Below are positions 16,791 to 26,826 of a stretch of 64,000 nt of DNA, in pieces; within the stretch, counting starts at the first letter, position 1; every line of letters starts with the position of its first letter. The notes under the pieces are model-generated. The model was not told the origin of the DNA and did not search any database. It was given only the letters and a program-made list of their open reading frames with translations. The translations under genes and the position numbers were made by a program. Source of the stretch: Catelliglobosispora koreensis DSM 44566 (lineage in GTDB: Bacteria; Actinomycetota; Actinomycetes; Mycobacteriales; Micromonosporaceae); NCBI RefSeq assembly GCF_000379685.1, contig NZ_KB903250.1, forward strand, positions 310,624-374,623, in the 5' to 3' direction.

Positions 16791-16800
16791 TTACTACGGA

Positions 16801-16832
16801 AAGCGCCCGCGGAGTTATCCGCGGGCGCTTTT
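16801..16832. terminator. Terminator between icd and the convergent transglutaminase gene
   Basis: A 13-base perfect stem (16801-16813 with 16818-16830), loop GTTA, followed by TTCT. It ends icd transcription and is positioned to serve the opposite strand too, where the complement begins with A residues before the stem. Confidence 0.85.
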
Positions 16833-18035
16833 CTATGCTGTCTTCCACATGATGGTGGTGGGATGGGTTGGGCCGTAAGGGGTTAGGGTGTTGAGCTGGA
16901 CGCTGTGGGTGCCTGTGCCGCGATCGGGGAAGATCCAAGGGTCGCCGAGCGCGTAGTCCACGTCGTCGACGCGGTATCCGGTCGCGAACGGATGGGCGGG
17001 ATGCACTTGCAGCGCAGGCTTTTCGGCCTCAACTGTGAACGACAACGCGATCTCGCTCAGGTCGGGGTAGGCGTGCTCAGGGGAGGCCACCATCGTGGGC
17101 AGCCGCACGGCGTGGCCTTCGAAGAACGGCACCACACGCTGCGAGGGCCACATCACGCCCGTGGCGAAAGCGAAAGCGAAGTAAGTCCACCAAAGGTCGA
17201 GTTCACTGTCGTCAAAGGACTTCCGTAAGCCGGCAGTTTCCGCGCGGGTCCCCAAGCAGTAAAGCTCTTGCAGCTCAACAACTCCCAGCGGCGTCCCGTC
17301 GGCTGACACCCAGTAGAGGCCGTTCTGCCCGTCGAGGACGACCCACTTGTTGAGATTGTCGATCCAAGCCTCGCTGACCTCGTGACCCGTGCCCACGCCA
17401 GCGTGATGGGTCGCGTTGAGCAGGGCGACGCGGCGGGCCGGGATGCCAAAGGCGTTCAGGGTTTGGGTGAGCACGACCGTGTATTCCTTGCAGGCGAACC
17501 GTCTGCCGCGAGCCACCTCGTCAAGGATCTCCAGTGCGCTGGCACCAACGAGGTGATCGTTGGAAGTGTGCTCCCAAGCGTGCGTCACCCACGACAGCAA
17601 CGCTTTCGCCGTCTCCCACGCATCACTGGGCTCAACAGGAACCCGGGCGCGAAGCTGAGTCTCATCGCTGGCCCGGAAGAGTTCCAGGGGCGCTGTCGGC
17701 CGGATCGTCGGCCATTCGAGCAACTCCAGTGGCGCGGCAGGCGTATTGGCCGCCATCGCGGCCTGGAGCTGGGTCCAATCGGGCTCGCTGGCGAAGGCCA
17801 TGGACAGCTGCGGTTCATGAATCGACGGCTGGAAGAAACCGGCCGCGACAGCTTCGTCCAAATAGGAGCGAGCGCTGGCCTCGCCTAGATTTCGTGCGGC
17901 AACCGCGATCAGAGGCGCCCAGACGTTGACCCACTGCTCGTGGTCGGCACGCAATTGGTCGCGCAGGGCGAAGATTCCAGCCCAGTCATAGGCGCGTGCC
18001 AGATCGATAGCATTGCGGCGCAACTCTGCGACCAT
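16833..18035 (-). CDS. Transglutaminase-like (papain-fold) protein
   Basis: A 400-residue protein with the transglutaminase-core triad in order: Cys in GRRFACKEYTVVLTQTLNAFG, His in GTGHEVSEAW, and Asp in WVVLDGQNGLYW. Bacterial members act as peptidases, amidases or cross-linking enzymes. There is no signal peptide, so it is probably cytoplasmic. The ATG at 18035 is preceded by GGGAGG; in-frame codons upstream lack such a site. The substrate is unknown. Confidence 0.75.
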   Translation of the reverse strand: MVAELRRNAIDLARAYDWAGIFALRDQLRADHEQWVNVWAPLIAVAARNLGEASARSYLDEAVAAGFFQPSIHEPQLSMAFASEPDWTQLQAAMAANTPAAPLELLEWPTIRPTAPLELFRASDETQLRARVPVEPSDAWETAKALLSWVTHAWEHTSNDHLVGASALEILDEVARGRRFACKEYTVVLTQTLNAFGIPARRVALLNATHHAGVGTGHEVSEAWIDNLNKWVVLDGQNGLYWVSADGTPLGVVELQELYCLGTRAETAGLRKSFDDSELDLWWTYFAFAFATGVMWPSQRVVPFFEGHAVRLPTMVASPEHAYPDLSEIALSFTVEAEKPALQVHPAHPFATGYRVDDVDYALGDPWIFPDRGTGTHSVQLNTLTPYGPTHPTTIMWKTA

Positions 18036-18098
18036 AGTGCCCTCCCCGTTTGGGCCGGAATCTACCGCGCCCTGACGAGGAAGGGCAACACGCTTGCC

Positions 18099-18111
18099 TA
18101 GACTGAAGTCG
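18099..18111 (+). promoter_or_regulatory. -10 element implying a leaderless transcript
   Basis: TAGACT at 18099-18104 lies seven bases before the GTG start at 18111, so transcription would start at or next to the start codon. Leaderless mRNAs are common in actinobacteria. No clear -35 is seen. Confidence 0.35.
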
Positions 18112-18878
18112 TGAAGGTCATTTCGCAACGGATCGGCTCGGTAACCGTCACCGCCCTAACTGACGGCGTCGGCACTTTCTTTACGCCCCGCGCGGAAGCG
18201 TTCGCCTCCGCCTCCACAGCAGACTGGGCACGCGCTGACGCTTTAGATCCTGGCGCGGTGACACCCGAAGGCGAATGGCTGCTGCACTTCCGGGTCTTCG
18301 CCATCCGCCCCGATGACGGACCGGTCACCCTCGTTGACGCCGGCATCGGCCCGGCTGACGCACCCGCCAAAACGTGGGCACCCGTGCCCGGCCGGCTCCC
18401 CCTCGAACTCGCGCTCGCTGGCATCGACCCCGCTTCCATTGAAACCGTTGTGCTGACTCACCTGCACACCGACCACGTCGGCTGGGCGGTCTCAGGACTG
18501 TTCCCCAACGCGGCGATCCTGTTGCAGCGCAGCGAACTTGACTGGATCTCACCGCGGATGCGGGAGCTGCTGCCCGATAACCAGCTGGTGCTCCTGGACG
18601 GAGACTCCCGCCTTAGCGCCAGCACACGGATCGTCGCCACGCCCGGGCACACCCCTGGGCATCAGTCTGTGCTCGTGGACTCCGGTGACGACCTGATGGC
18701 CGTCACCGGAGATCTGCTCGTTCACGCAATGCAGCTGGTGGCCCCGCTCACGGCGTACTCGAATGAAATGGATCCTGAACAGGCCGCGGCCTCACGGACC
18801 TCATTGTTCGCGACGGTGAAGGGGCGGGACGGCTTGCTCGCCACCCCGCACCTCACGGAACCGTTCGTGCGGCTCTAG
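18111..18878 (+). CDS. Metallo-beta-lactamase-fold hydrolase
   Basis: A 255-residue MBL protein with the zinc motif VVLTHLHTDHVGW and second-site ligands in TPGHTPGHQ, plus VTGDLLVH. This set fits the lactonase/hydrolase branch (AHL-lactonase or general metallohydrolase). No export signal is visible. It overlaps the convergent ung gene by four bases. The physiological substrate cannot be assigned. Confidence 0.82.
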   Translation: MKVISQRIGSVTVTALTDGVGTFFTPRAEAFASASTADWARADALDPGAVTPEGEWLLHFRVFAIRPDDGPVTLVDAGIGPADAPAKTWAPVPGRLPLELALAGIDPASIETVVLTHLHTDHVGWAVSGLFPNAAILLQRSELDWISPRMRELLPDNQLVLLDGDSRLSASTRIVATPGHTPGHQSVLVDSGDDLMAVTGDLLVHAMQLVAPLTAYSNEMDPEQAAASRTSLFATVKGRDGLLATPHLTEPFVRL

Positions 18879-19543
18879 CTCCAGGTGACCGAGCCCCGGC
18901 CCGCCTTGGCAAGCGCGTCCTGAATTTGCGAGAAGTGTTTGCAGCCAAGGAATCCCTTGGGATTCATCGGGCTGGGGTGACCCGCTTCCAGCACAGCGTG
19001 ATGCGCGTTGCGGACGAGGCTTTTCTTCTTGCGGGCGTAAGCGCCCCACAGCACGAACACCACCGGGTAAGGCGAGTCGTTGACAGCCTTGATCGCGGCG
19101 TCGGTGAAGTGTTCCCAGCCCTTATCGGCGTGACTCGTCGGCTGTCCACCCCGGACGGTCAGCACCGCGTTGAGCATGAGGACGCCCTGCTTGGCCCACG
19201 GCGTGAGGTCGCCATTGGACGGTGGCTTGACGCCGAGGTCGTCTTGCAACTCCTTATAGATGTTGCGCAAGCTCGGCGGAACGGACACTCCCGGCCGGAC
19301 GCTGAAGCTGAGCCCATGCGCCTGACCTGGCTTGTGATAAGGGTCCTGGCCTAGGATCAGCACTCGCGTCTGCGCCGGGCTGGTCAGCCGGAACGCGCTG
19401 AACAGATCCTCAACGGGCGGGTAAACCGGGCCCGCCGCATATTCACTGTCCACAAAGGACGAAAGACTCTCGACAATCGTCAAGTCGAGGTGCGGCTTCA
19501 TCACATCGCGCCACTCCGGCGGAAGAAGCTCAAGCAAGTCCAT
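18875..19543 (-). CDS. ung: Uracil-DNA glycosylase, family 1
   Basis: A 222-residue enzyme that removes uracil from DNA to start base-excision repair. The water-activating loop GQDPYH is intact, and GLSFSV and HPSPMN (the DNA-intercalation/HPSP loop) follow in order; length is typical. Its start lies 14 bases inside the end of folD, so the two genes are transcribed together and translationally linked. Confidence 0.95.
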   Translation of the reverse strand: MDLLELLPPEWRDVMKPHLDLTIVESLSSFVDSEYAAGPVYPPVEDLFSAFRLTSPAQTRVLILGQDPYHKPGQAHGLSFSVRPGVSVPPSLRNIYKELQDDLGVKPPSNGDLTPWAKQGVLMLNAVLTVRGGQPTSHADKGWEHFTDAAIKAVNDSPYPVVFVLWGAYARKKKSLVRNAHHAVLEAGHPSPMNPKGFLGCKHFSQIQDALAKAGRGSVTWS

Positions 19544-20393
19544 TCTCAGCCAGCTCCACTACGTTGGTCAGCAGCATGGCGCGGGTCATGGGACCAGCGC
19601 CACCGGGGTTCGGAGTAAGGAAACCAGCAACCTCCGACACTTCTAGCGCGACATCCCCAACGACACGCTTCTTTCCGTCAACGATTTCGCGTGAGACGCC
19701 CACATCGACGACGGCCGCGCCCGGCTTGACCATGTCCGGCGTGATCATCCGCGGCACCCCAGCAGCCGCGACAATGATGTCGGCCTTGAGCGTGTGAGAA
19801 GCGAGATCGCGGGTTCCGGTGTGGCACAAGGTAACCGTGGCATTCTCGCTCTTGCGGGTGAGCAGCAGGCCGAGTGGGCGGCCGACCGTTGTGCCACGTC
19901 CAATCACGACCACTTCGGCGCCAGCGATCGGCACCCCGAAGCGCCGCAGCAGTTCCACGATCCCCTTAGGAGTGCACGGCAGCGGTGCCTTCGCGTTCAG
20001 CACGAGGCGGCCAAGGCTCATCGGGTGCAGACCGTCGGCGTCTTTGGCCGGGTCAATGAGTTCGAGCACGCGCTGCTCGTCGCGGCCTTTGGGCAGCGGC
20101 AGCTGCACGAGATAGCCGGTGCACGCCGGGTCGTCGTTGAGCTCCCGCACCGCCTGCTCGATCTCTTCCTGCGTGGCGCTTTCGGGAAGGTCTTTACGAA
20201 TGGACGCGATGCCAACTTCGGCGCAGTCCTTGTGCTTTCCGTTGACGTACCAAACGGAGCCCGGGTCTTCGCCGACCAGGATCGTGCCCAGGCCCGGGGT
20301 GATACCCGCGGCCTTCAGCTTGGCTACGCGTTCGGTTAGGTCAGCTTTGATCGCGGCCGCGGTCGCGATGCCGTCCAGGACTGTTGCCGTCAT
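19530..20393 (-). CDS. folD: Methylenetetrahydrofolate dehydrogenase/cyclohydrolase
   Basis: A 287-residue bifunctional enzyme interconverting 5,10-methylene-, methenyl- and 10-formyl-tetrahydrofolate with NADP. Recognisable motifs are [18 protein letters not shown] (the catalytic Lys lies in the YxxxK segment), VQLPLPKG, and [17 protein letters not shown] for NADP binding. The products feed purine synthesis, whose purNH genes lie about 6 kb away. The upstream gap probably contains its promoter, divergent from the peptide-importer operon. Confidence 0.95.
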   Translation of the reverse strand: MTATVLDGIATAAAIKADLTERVAKLKAAGITPGLGTILVGEDPGSVWYVNGKHKDCAEVGIASIRKDLPESATQEEIEQAVRELNDDPACTGYLVQLPLPKGRDEQRVLELIDPAKDADGLHPMSLGRLVLNAKAPLPCTPKGIVELLRRFGVPIAGAEVVVIGRGTTVGRPLGLLLTRKSENATVTLCHTGTRDLASHTLKADIIVAAAGVPRMITPDMVKPGAAVVDVGVSREIVDGKKRVVGDVALEVSEVAGFLTPNPGGAGPMTRAMLLTNVVELAENGLA

Positions 20394-20806
20394 GCCTTAG
20401 ATCCTGCCAGCGACACGGGTGTGCAGCTGAACCGGGCGCCCATCACTTTGCGTGACAGTTAGATGGATCACGAAACGATAACGTGAACTCCGTTTCCATA
20501 CTCTGGGAATCCGTATCTGGGACATTTCACTTCAACCCGGAGTCGCACGTGTCCGTTTGGGCACGTCGCCGAGGTGTTCAGAAGATCGGGCATACTATCG
20601 CAAATAGTCAGATAACTTTGTGTTTAGCAATACCAAGGCAAGGTGGAATCCGCAAGTCCCAATATCTCAATTGGTTGCTTAGTTGTGACCTTCGAGTTTG
20701 TGAGCGCCCGGACTTCGTCCTACCTTTGCCGGATGTTGCACTGCGTGACATTGCAGGTCTGCCCTGCCTTCGTCACGCGTGAAACGCATGAAATTTAGGA
20801 GGCTCA
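20394..20806. other. 413-base divergent intergenic region (folD / peptide importer)
   Basis: This region is clearly less GC-rich than its surroundings, with small inverted repeats such as ACTAT/ATAGT and GTGTCC/GGGCAC. I see no convincing gene in it; a 99-codon open frame has no ribosome-binding site or recognisable sequence. It must contain the importer operon promoter and leader, but no single promoter stands out. Confidence 0.5.
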
Positions 20807-22426
20807 ATGCAGGTCCGCAGGCTCGCCGCCTGGGTCGCGCTGCCCCTTTCCGCCGCACTCGCTCTTGCCGCGTGTGGCTCGGGCGGCGGTTCCGGCAGCT
20901 CAAACCCGGACGGTGTTATCTCGATCGGTATCGGGGAACCACAGCACCTTCTCCCGGGTAACACCCACGAGACCGAGGGCGCCCAGGTCATGGCCGCTCT
21001 CTACTCACCGCTGGTCAACTTCGATGAGGCCGGCAAGCCGTTCGAGGTTGCCGCGGAGAGCATCACCTCGACCGACAACAAGGTCTGGACGATCAAGCTC
21101 AAGGACGGCAAGTTCCACAATGGAGAGGCTGTTGACGCTGACAGCTTCATCAACTCCTGGAACTTCACCGCCTACGGCCCCAACGCCCAGGACAACAGCT
21201 TCTTCTTTGACAAGTTCCAGGGCTGGGCGGATCTCAACCCGAGCGACGCCAATGTCGTGCCGACGCAGAAGACCCTCTCGGGTCTGAAGAAGATCGACGA
21301 CAAGACGATCGAAGTAACGCTGTCCGCGCCGTTCACCGAGTTCCGCTCGCTGCTCGGCTACACCGCGTTCTACCCGCTGCCCAAGGCGGCCTTCCAGGAC
21401 CCCGCGGCCACTCCGCTGGTGCTGAAGACCGACTTCGAGCAGGCCCCGATCGGCAACGGTGCCTTCAAGATCAAGGGCAACTGGCAGCACGACCAGCAGA
21501 TCGAGGTCGAGCGCTTCGCCGACTTCACCGGCGAGAAGCCCAAGGTCGGTGGCATCCTCTTCCGGATCTACCAGAACCAGGGCGCTCAGTACGCCGACCT
21601 GCTCGCCAACAACCTCGACGTGGTCAAGACGATCCCGACCGAGTCGCTCGCCACGGTCCAGGGTGACCTCGGCGACCGCTTCCGTCAGTCGCCTTCGTCG
21701 TCGTTCCAGTTCCTGGCGTTCCCGACGTTCGACGCTCGCTTCAGCAAGCCCGAGGTGCGCAAGGCGATCTCCATGGCGATCAACCGTGAAGAGATCGTCC
21801 AGCAGGTGTTCCAGGGTTCACAGAAGGCCGCTTACTCCTTCGTTTCACCGGTCGTCGCGGGCTACCGCGACAACACCTGTGGCGTGAACTGTGAGTTCAA
21901 GCCGGCCGAGGCCAAGGCTGCCTACCAGGCCGCCGGTGGACCTTCCAGCCTGAACATCACCTACAACGCTGACGGTGGCCACAAGCAGTGGGTCGACGCG
22001 ACCTGCAACCAGCTCAAGGCCAACCTGGGTGTGGAGTGCGTGGGCACGCCGGAGGCGAAGTTCGCCGACCTGCTGCAGAAGGTCGAAGACAAGGCTGAGG
22101 TCGGCATGTTCCGGCTCGGCTGGTCCTTCGACTACCCGTCGATGGAGAACTACCTCGGCCCGCTGTACACCACGGATGGTTCGTCGAACTACTACGGCTA
22201 CAGCAACCCGGCGTTCGACACTCTGGTGAAGGAAGGCGCTGCCGCTCCGACCCCGGACGACTCGATCAAGAAGTACCAGGAGGCCGAGGACATCCTCGTG
22301 CAGGACATGCCTGTCCTCCCGCTCCGCTTCGGCCAGAACAACTACGGTTTCTCGACCAAGGTTCAGAACGTTGAGCTGGATCTATTCAGCCGCGTCGACC
22401 TGAACAAGATCGAAGCTGTTAGCTAA
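20807..22426 (+). CDS. Peptide ABC transporter substrate-binding lipoprotein (OppA/DppA family)
   Basis: A 539-residue SBP family 5 protein. The lipoprotein signal peptide ends at LALAAC (Cys23), followed by a Gly/Ser linker. The mature part carries the family pattern (TIKLKDGKFHNGEAVDADSFINSW, and KPEVRKAISMAINREEIVQQVF). It captures oligopeptides or dipeptides outside the membrane and hands them to the permeases encoded downstream. An AGGAGG site lies just before the ATG. It is separated from the permease genes by a strong hairpin, a common way to make more binding protein than permease. Confidence 0.93.
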   Translation: MQVRRLAAWVALPLSAALALAACGSGGGSGSSNPDGVISIGIGEPQHLLPGNTHETEGAQVMAALYSPLVNFDEAGKPFEVAAESITSTDNKVWTIKLKDGKFHNGEAVDADSFINSWNFTAYGPNAQDNSFFFDKFQGWADLNPSDANVVPTQKTLSGLKKIDDKTIEVTLSAPFTEFRSLLGYTAFYPLPKAAFQDPAATPLVLKTDFEQAPIGNGAFKIKGNWQHDQQIEVERFADFTGEKPKVGGILFRIYQNQGAQYADLLANNLDVVKTIPTESLATVQGDLGDRFRQSPSSSFQFLAFPTFDARFSKPEVRKAISMAINREEIVQQVFQGSQKAAYSFVSPVVAGYRDNTCGVNCEFKPAEAKAAYQAAGGPSSLNITYNADGGHKQWVDATCNQLKANLGVECVGTPEAKFADLLQKVEDKAEVGMFRLGWSFDYPSMENYLGPLYTTDGSSNYYGYSNPAFDTLVKEGAAAPTPDDSIKKYQEAEDILVQDMPVLPLRFGQNNYGFSTKVQNVELDLFSRVDLNKIEAVS

Positions 22427-22443
22427 GGGTTCATAGCCCAAAC

Positions 22444-22477
22444 GGTGGTGCCGGTTCCTTCGGGGGCCGGCACCACC
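22444..22477 (+). terminator. Hairpin between binding-protein and permease genes
   Basis: An 11-base perfect GC stem (GGTGGTGCCGG with CCGGCACCACC, loop of 12) and no U-run. It probably stabilises the upstream mRNA end or attenuates transcription, lowering permease expression relative to the binding protein. Confidence 0.65.
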
Positions 22478-22580
22478 GGCCGGTTTAGGCACATCCGCTC
22501 CGTCGACCTCAGCAGCATGGTACGAAGAACACATATTTCGTACATATTGGGGCTGCTAACGGCTAAGAGAGACTTCGACG

Positions 22581-23510
22581 ATGTTCCGTTATCTTGTGCG
22601 GCGATTCCTCCAGATGATTCTGGTCTTCGTCGCCACCACCTTCATCGTGTTCGCGCTGATGTACGCGACCGGTGGAGACCCCATCCAGGCGCTGGCGGGC
22701 GAACGTCCCGTTAGCGAACAGCAACGCGCTCAGCTCACCAAGCTCTACGGCCTGGACCAGCCCTTCCTCGTGCGCTATTGGAACTACTTGACCGGCCTGC
22801 TCAGGCTTGACTTCGGCAAGGCCCTCAACGGCCGCGACGTCAGCGAAATCATCGCCTCAGCGCTGCCGGTCACCGCGAAGCTAGCGCTCATCGCGATCAT
22901 CACGACCATCGTCGTCGGCGTCGTGGCTGGCATCATCGCCGGTGTCCGCCGGGGCAGCATCTTCGACAACAGCACGCTCGTCCTGACGCTAATCGTCATC
23001 GGCATTCCGATCGTGACGCTGGCTCCGCTCGCGCAGTACATCTTCGGCATCAAGCTCGGCTGGTTCCCCGCCACCGCGGCCGGCCGCGAAGACGATATAT
23101 ACGCGTTGCTCTTGCCCGGCATCATTCTCGGCGCGCTTTCGGTGGCCACCGCGATGCGGCTAACACGAGCGTCCTTTAACGAGAACCTGCGCTCTGACTA
23201 CGTCAGGACGGCCCGCTCCAAGGGCTTGCCCGGCCGGCGCGTGATCGGTGTGCACGTGCTGCGGAACTCGCTCATCCCCATCATCACGTTCCTCGGCATC
23301 GAGCTTGGCGCGCTGATGGCTGGCGCGATCGTGACTGAGAGTGTCTTCAACGTCAACGGCATCGGCTTCAACCTCGCCCGGGCCTTGCGCACGGAAGACG
23401 CTCCGCTTGTGGTCGGGCTCGTGAGCGTACTGGTGATCATCTTCCTTGTCGCGAACCTCATCGTCGACCTTCTCTACGCTGTGCTGGACCCAAGGATTCG
23501 CTATGAGTGA
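22581..23510 (+). CDS. Peptide ABC transporter permease (OppB/DppB)
   Basis: A 309-residue permease with six predicted membrane segments. The N-terminus (YLVRRFLQMILVFVATTFIVFALMYATGGDP) is typical of OppB/DppB, and the EAA loop reads DYVRTARSKGLPGRRVIGVHVLRNSLIP, the contact point for the ATPases. With the OppC-type partner encoded next it forms the membrane channel. Its stop overlaps that gene by eight bases. Confidence 0.94.
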   Translation: MFRYLVRRFLQMILVFVATTFIVFALMYATGGDPIQALAGERPVSEQQRAQLTKLYGLDQPFLVRYWNYLTGLLRLDFGKALNGRDVSEIIASALPVTAKLALIAIITTIVVGVVAGIIAGVRRGSIFDNSTLVLTLIVIGIPIVTLAPLAQYIFGIKLGWFPATAAGREDDIYALLLPGIILGALSVATAMRLTRASFNENLRSDYVRTARSKGLPGRRVIGVHVLRNSLIPIITFLGIELGALMAGAIVTESVFNVNGIGFNLARALRTEDAPLVVGLVSVLVIIFLVANLIVDLLYAVLDPRIRYE

Positions 23511-24471
23511 TTTTGAAACTGTTGCGGCGACGGAGTTTCATACCGCTCAGCCGGGTCCGGCCGGTGACGTCAACGCTCCCAGCCAGCCGCACTCGATGGA
23601 GACGCAAAAGCCCCGCAGCGCGGGCGCTGACGCGTGGCGGGAGCTTCGCCGCAAGCCATTGTTCTGGATCGGCCTCGTGCTCGCGCTCTTCGCGCTCGTC
23701 ATGGCCTTCTGGCCGTCGCTATTCACTAGCGCGGACCCGCAGACCTGTCAGCTGAGCCGCCGCATGGCCCCAGCCTCCGGCGGCGCGATCTTCGGGTTCG
23801 ACGTGCAGGGCTGCGATGTGTACGCCAAAGCCGTCTACGGTACGAAGAACTCCCTCATGATCGGTGGCCTGGCCGCCCTGCTCGCGGGCGTCGTCGCCAT
23901 GCTGCTGGGTGTCACGGCGGGCTACTTCGGACGGTGGTGGGACGCGATCGTTTCCCGCGTCGTCGACATCGTGCTGGGCTTGCCGTTGCTGTTGGCGGGC
24001 ATCGTGTTCATGCGCCGCGTGGCCAACGCTGGTGGCGGGGCGAACGCCCGGGTCTGGGCGCTGATCGCGATTCTGGGTCTCCTGGGCTGGACGACGGCGG
24101 CACGCGTGATCAGAAGCTCCGTCATCACGGCGAAGCAACAGGACTACGTGCACGCGGCGAGGATGCTGGGCGCTGGACACGGCCGGATCATGTTGCGGCA
24201 CATCCTGCCCAACGCGCTCGCGCCGTTCATCGTCATCATCACGATGGCACTCGGTGCGTTCATCGCGGCGGAGGCGACGCTTTCGTTCCTTGGCGTCGGC
24301 CTCATCCCGCCGAGCCAGTCGTGGGGTCTGTCCATTTCGGAGATGTATCCCTACATGCGGGAGAACGCCATTCCGCTCGCGGTGCCTTCAGCGTTCCTGG
24401 CTCTGACCGTTCTCGCGTTCATCATCCTGGGCGACACCATCCGTGAAGCCTTCGACCCGAAGTTGCGATGA
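23503..24471 (+). CDS. Peptide ABC transporter permease (OppC/DppC)
   Basis: A 322-residue permease. A soluble N-terminal stretch of about 45 residues precedes the OppC_N segment (AWRELRRKPLFWIGLVLALFALVMAFWP). The EAA loop reads DYVHAARMLGAGHGRIMLRHILPNALAP, and ATLSFLGVGLIPPSQSWG is characteristic of OppC. The ATG at 23503 overlaps the end of the OppB gene; an earlier in-frame start at 23446 would lie well within that gene. Confidence 0.93.
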   Translation: MSDFETVAATEFHTAQPGPAGDVNAPSQPHSMETQKPRSAGADAWRELRRKPLFWIGLVLALFALVMAFWPSLFTSADPQTCQLSRRMAPASGGAIFGFDVQGCDVYAKAVYGTKNSLMIGGLAALLAGVVAMLLGVTAGYFGRWWDAIVSRVVDIVLGLPLLLAGIVFMRRVANAGGGANARVWALIAILGLLGWTTAARVIRSSVITAKQQDYVHAARMLGAGHGRIMLRHILPNALAPFIVIITMALGAFIAAEATLSFLGVGLIPPSQSWGLSISEMYPYMRENAIPLAVPSAFLALTVLAFIILGDTIREAFDPKLR

Positions 24472-24479
24472 GGACTTCC

Positions 24480-25505
24480 ATGACTGACATCCACGTCGAA
24501 ACCGAACGGGTCCAAGGACATCACCTGCTTGAGGTGAAGGATCTGTTCGTCGAGTTCCACACCCGTGACGGCGTCGCCCGGGTCATCAACGGGGTCTCGT
24601 ACCATCTCGATCCCGGTGAAACGCTTGCGGTGCTTGGGGAATCGGGTTCGGGTAAGTCCGTGACCGCGCAGGCCATCATGGGCATCCTGGACATGCCACC
24701 GGCGAAGATCCCGAAGGGCCAGATCCTCTACAACGGTGAGGATCTGCTGAAGATGCCGGAGGACAAGCGCCGCGATATCCGTGGGCAGCAGATCTCCATG
24801 ATCTTCCAGGACGCCTTGTCCGCATTGAACCCCGTGTTCTCCGTGGGCTGGCAGATCTCCGAGACATTGCGCACCCGCATGGGAATGTCCAAGGCGGACG
24901 CCATGAAGCGGGCCGTCGAGCTGATGGATCAGGTCAAGATTCCCGCGGCTAAAGCCCGGCTGAAGGACTATCCGCACCAGTTCTCCGGCGGTATGCGCCA
25001 GCGCGTCATGATCGCGATGTCGCTCGCCATGGATCCGAAGGTGCTGATCGCTGACGAGCCGACCACGGCACTTGACGTCACGGTGCAGGCCCAAATCATG
25101 GACCTGCTCGCGGATCTGCGGCGTGACCTGAACATGGGCATGATCCTGATTACACATGACCTCGGTGTCGTGGCCGACGTGGCCGACCGCATCGCCGTCA
25201 TGTACGCCGGCCGCATCATCGAGCACGCCGACGTGCGCGCGCTCTACAAGCAGCCCGCCCACCCCTACACCAAGGGCCTGCTCGAATCGATTCCGCGGCT
25301 CGACGACAAGGGCACGGTTCTGAAGACCATCAAAGGCTTGCCGCCCAACCTGATGCGTCTGCCGACCGGGTGTAAATATCACCCGCGCTGCCCATACACC
25401 CAGCCCATCTGCGTTTCGGACGAGCCCCGCTCGCTGAACCTCGGCAACGGCCGCACCAGCGCGTGCCACTTCGCGAAGGAGATGCTCAGTGGCGAACTTG
25501 GGTGA
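24480..25505 (+). CDS. Peptide ABC transporter ATPase (OppD/DppD)
   Basis: A 341-residue ATPase: Walker A GESGSGKS, signature [20 protein letters not shown], Walker [14 protein letters not shown]-loop THDLG, and a C-terminal oligopeptide domain with Cys cluster ([14 protein letters not shown]), which in some relatives binds an iron-sulfur cluster. The ATG at 24480 has GAGG six bases upstream; an ATG at 24468 overlapping the OppC stop (ATGA) is the alternative. Confidence 0.94.
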   Translation: MTDIHVETERVQGHHLLEVKDLFVEFHTRDGVARVINGVSYHLDPGETLAVLGESGSGKSVTAQAIMGILDMPPAKIPKGQILYNGEDLLKMPEDKRRDIRGQQISMIFQDALSALNPVFSVGWQISETLRTRMGMSKADAMKRAVELMDQVKIPAAKARLKDYPHQFSGGMRQRVMIAMSLAMDPKVLIADEPTTALDVTVQAQIMDLLADLRRDLNMGMILITHDLGVVADVADRIAVMYAGRIIEHADVRALYKQPAHPYTKGLLESIPRLDDKGTVLKTIKGLPPNLMRLPTGCKYHPRCPYTQPICVSDEPRSLNLGNGRTSACHFAKEMLSGELG

Positions 25506-26499
25506 ATCGATCCTGCAGGTCGACAACCTCGTCAAGCATTTCCCCATCACCCGCGGGATTCTGTTCAAGAAGAAGGTTGGCGCCGTCAAGGCGGTCGACG
25601 GGGTGAGCTTCGAGCTGCACAAGGGTGAAACGCTTGGTATCGTTGGCGAATCCGGCTGTGGCAAGTCCACACTGGCCAAACTGCTGATGCGCCTGGAACA
25701 CCCCACGGCCGGGCGAGCGACGTTGCACGGCAAGGACATTTTCAAGATGTCCGGCTCTGAGTTGCGCAGGCTGCGCCGCAATGTGCAGATGGTCATGCAG
25801 GACCCCTACACGTCGCTCAACCCCCGCATGACGGTCGGTGACATCATCGGTGAACCGTTCGAAATCCACCCCGAGGTGGCACCGCGAGGCGACCGGGAAC
25901 GCAAAGTCCAAGAGCTGCTTGAGCTTGTCGGCCTGAGCCCGGAACACATCAACCGCTATCCGCACCAGTTCTCCGGCGGACAGCGCCAGCGCATCGGCAT
26001 CGCCCGCGCGCTCGCCCTCAAGCCCGAGGTCATCGTCTGCGACGAGCCAGTGTCCGCCTTGGACGTCTCGATCCAGGCTCAGGTCGTGAACCTGTTGGAG
26101 AGTCTGCAAAACGAACTGCAGCTGTCCTACATCTTCATCGCACACGACCTGTCCGTCGTGCGGCACATCTCGGATCGCGTGGGCGTCATGTATCTCGGCA
26201 AGATTGTCGAGATCGGCACCGAGGACGAAATCTACAACCGTCCGACCCACCCGTATACGCAGGCGCTGCTGTCAGCGGTTCCCGTGCCCGACCCGATGGC
26301 ACGCGAGCACCGCGAAATCATCCGCCTCGAAGGTGACGTGCCCTCTCCGGCGGATCCACCATCGGGCTGCCGCTTCCGTACCCGCTGCTGGAAAGCTCAA
26401 GAAAAGTGCGCGCTGGAGGAGCCTTTGCTCATCCGCCGCGCCGTCGAGCCACACCCGTCAGCCTGCCACTTCGCCGAGCTGCGCCACGTCGTAGCGTGA
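25489..26499 (+). CDS. Peptide ABC transporter ATPase (OppF/DppF)
   Basis: A 336-residue ATPase that pairs with the OppD-like subunit. It has [26 protein letters not shown], typical of OppF, Walker A GESGCGKS, signature [15 protein letters not shown], Walker [13 protein letters not shown], and a C-terminal [14 protein letters not shown] cluster. The GTG start lies 17 bases inside the previous gene. It is the last gene of the operon and is followed by a hairpin. Confidence 0.94.
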   Translation: MANLGESILQVDNLVKHFPITRGILFKKKVGAVKAVDGVSFELHKGETLGIVGESGCGKSTLAKLLMRLEHPTAGRATLHGKDIFKMSGSELRRLRRNVQMVMQDPYTSLNPRMTVGDIIGEPFEIHPEVAPRGDRERKVQELLELVGLSPEHINRYPHQFSGGQRQRIGIARALALKPEVIVCDEPVSALDVSIQAQVVNLLESLQNELQLSYIFIAHDLSVVRHISDRVGVMYLGKIVEIGTEDEIYNRPTHPYTQALLSAVPVPDPMAREHREIIRLEGDVPSPADPPSGCRFRTRCWKAQEKCALEEPLLIRRAVEPHPSACHFAELRHVVA

Positions 26500-26505
26500 C
26501 GGTCC

Positions 26506-26539
26506 CTGCGCCGCAACGGTTCAACCCGTTGCGGCGCAG
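26506..26539 (+). terminator. Terminator-like hairpin after the importer operon
   Basis: A 14-base perfect stem (CTGCGCCGCAACGG with CCGTTGCGGCGCAG) with a six-base loop, seven bases after the last stop. The following CCTTTGCC is only weakly U-rich. This is a typical strong-stem actinobacterial terminator. Confidence 0.75.
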
Positions 26540-26618
26540 CCTTTGCCTAGGCGTTTGGGGCGCTTTTATTCGCCGGTCCGCCGTGGTCCAGACCGCGAGC
26601 TCCCGCGCGGCACGCAAG

Positions 26619-26784
26619 GTCCGCGCATCCCGGGCTCGCCATGCCGCGCTTCCACGGCCTTCCCCGCGGCTCACGGCCGCCGCTTTGCGGCGACCTAGTC
26701 GTGATCCACAGCCCAGAACGAGATCCACAGCCTGTCGGACGTGATCAAAAGGCTCTTTGATCACGTCTCAAGGGATGTGGATCA
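26619..26784. repeat. Dispersed hairpin repeat, copy R2 with flanking homology
   Basis: The core is a perfect 12-base inverted repeat, GACGTGATCAAA (26738-26749) and TTTGATCACGTC (26756-26767), inside an outer pair GATCCACA (26722-26729) and TGTGGATC (26776-26783); another TGATCCACAGCCC starts at 26702. Copy R3 at about 50.1 kb has the same architecture. An 18-base block at 26619-26636 (GTCCGCGCATC followed by CG-rich bases) matches 49993-50010 at 16 positions, so the shared unit extends well upstream. The whole 26500-26826 gap holds no gene. Confidence 0.75.
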
Positions 26785-26826
26785 GGACTGGGCGGGGGCA
26801 AGCGGCACGGGCGGGAGGGAGGGTGA

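Noticed and set aside
20483-20782. 99-codon open frame before the peptide-binding protein gene
   Set aside because: No ribosome-binding site, no recognisable domain, atypical composition, and it lies in the AT-richer promoter region.
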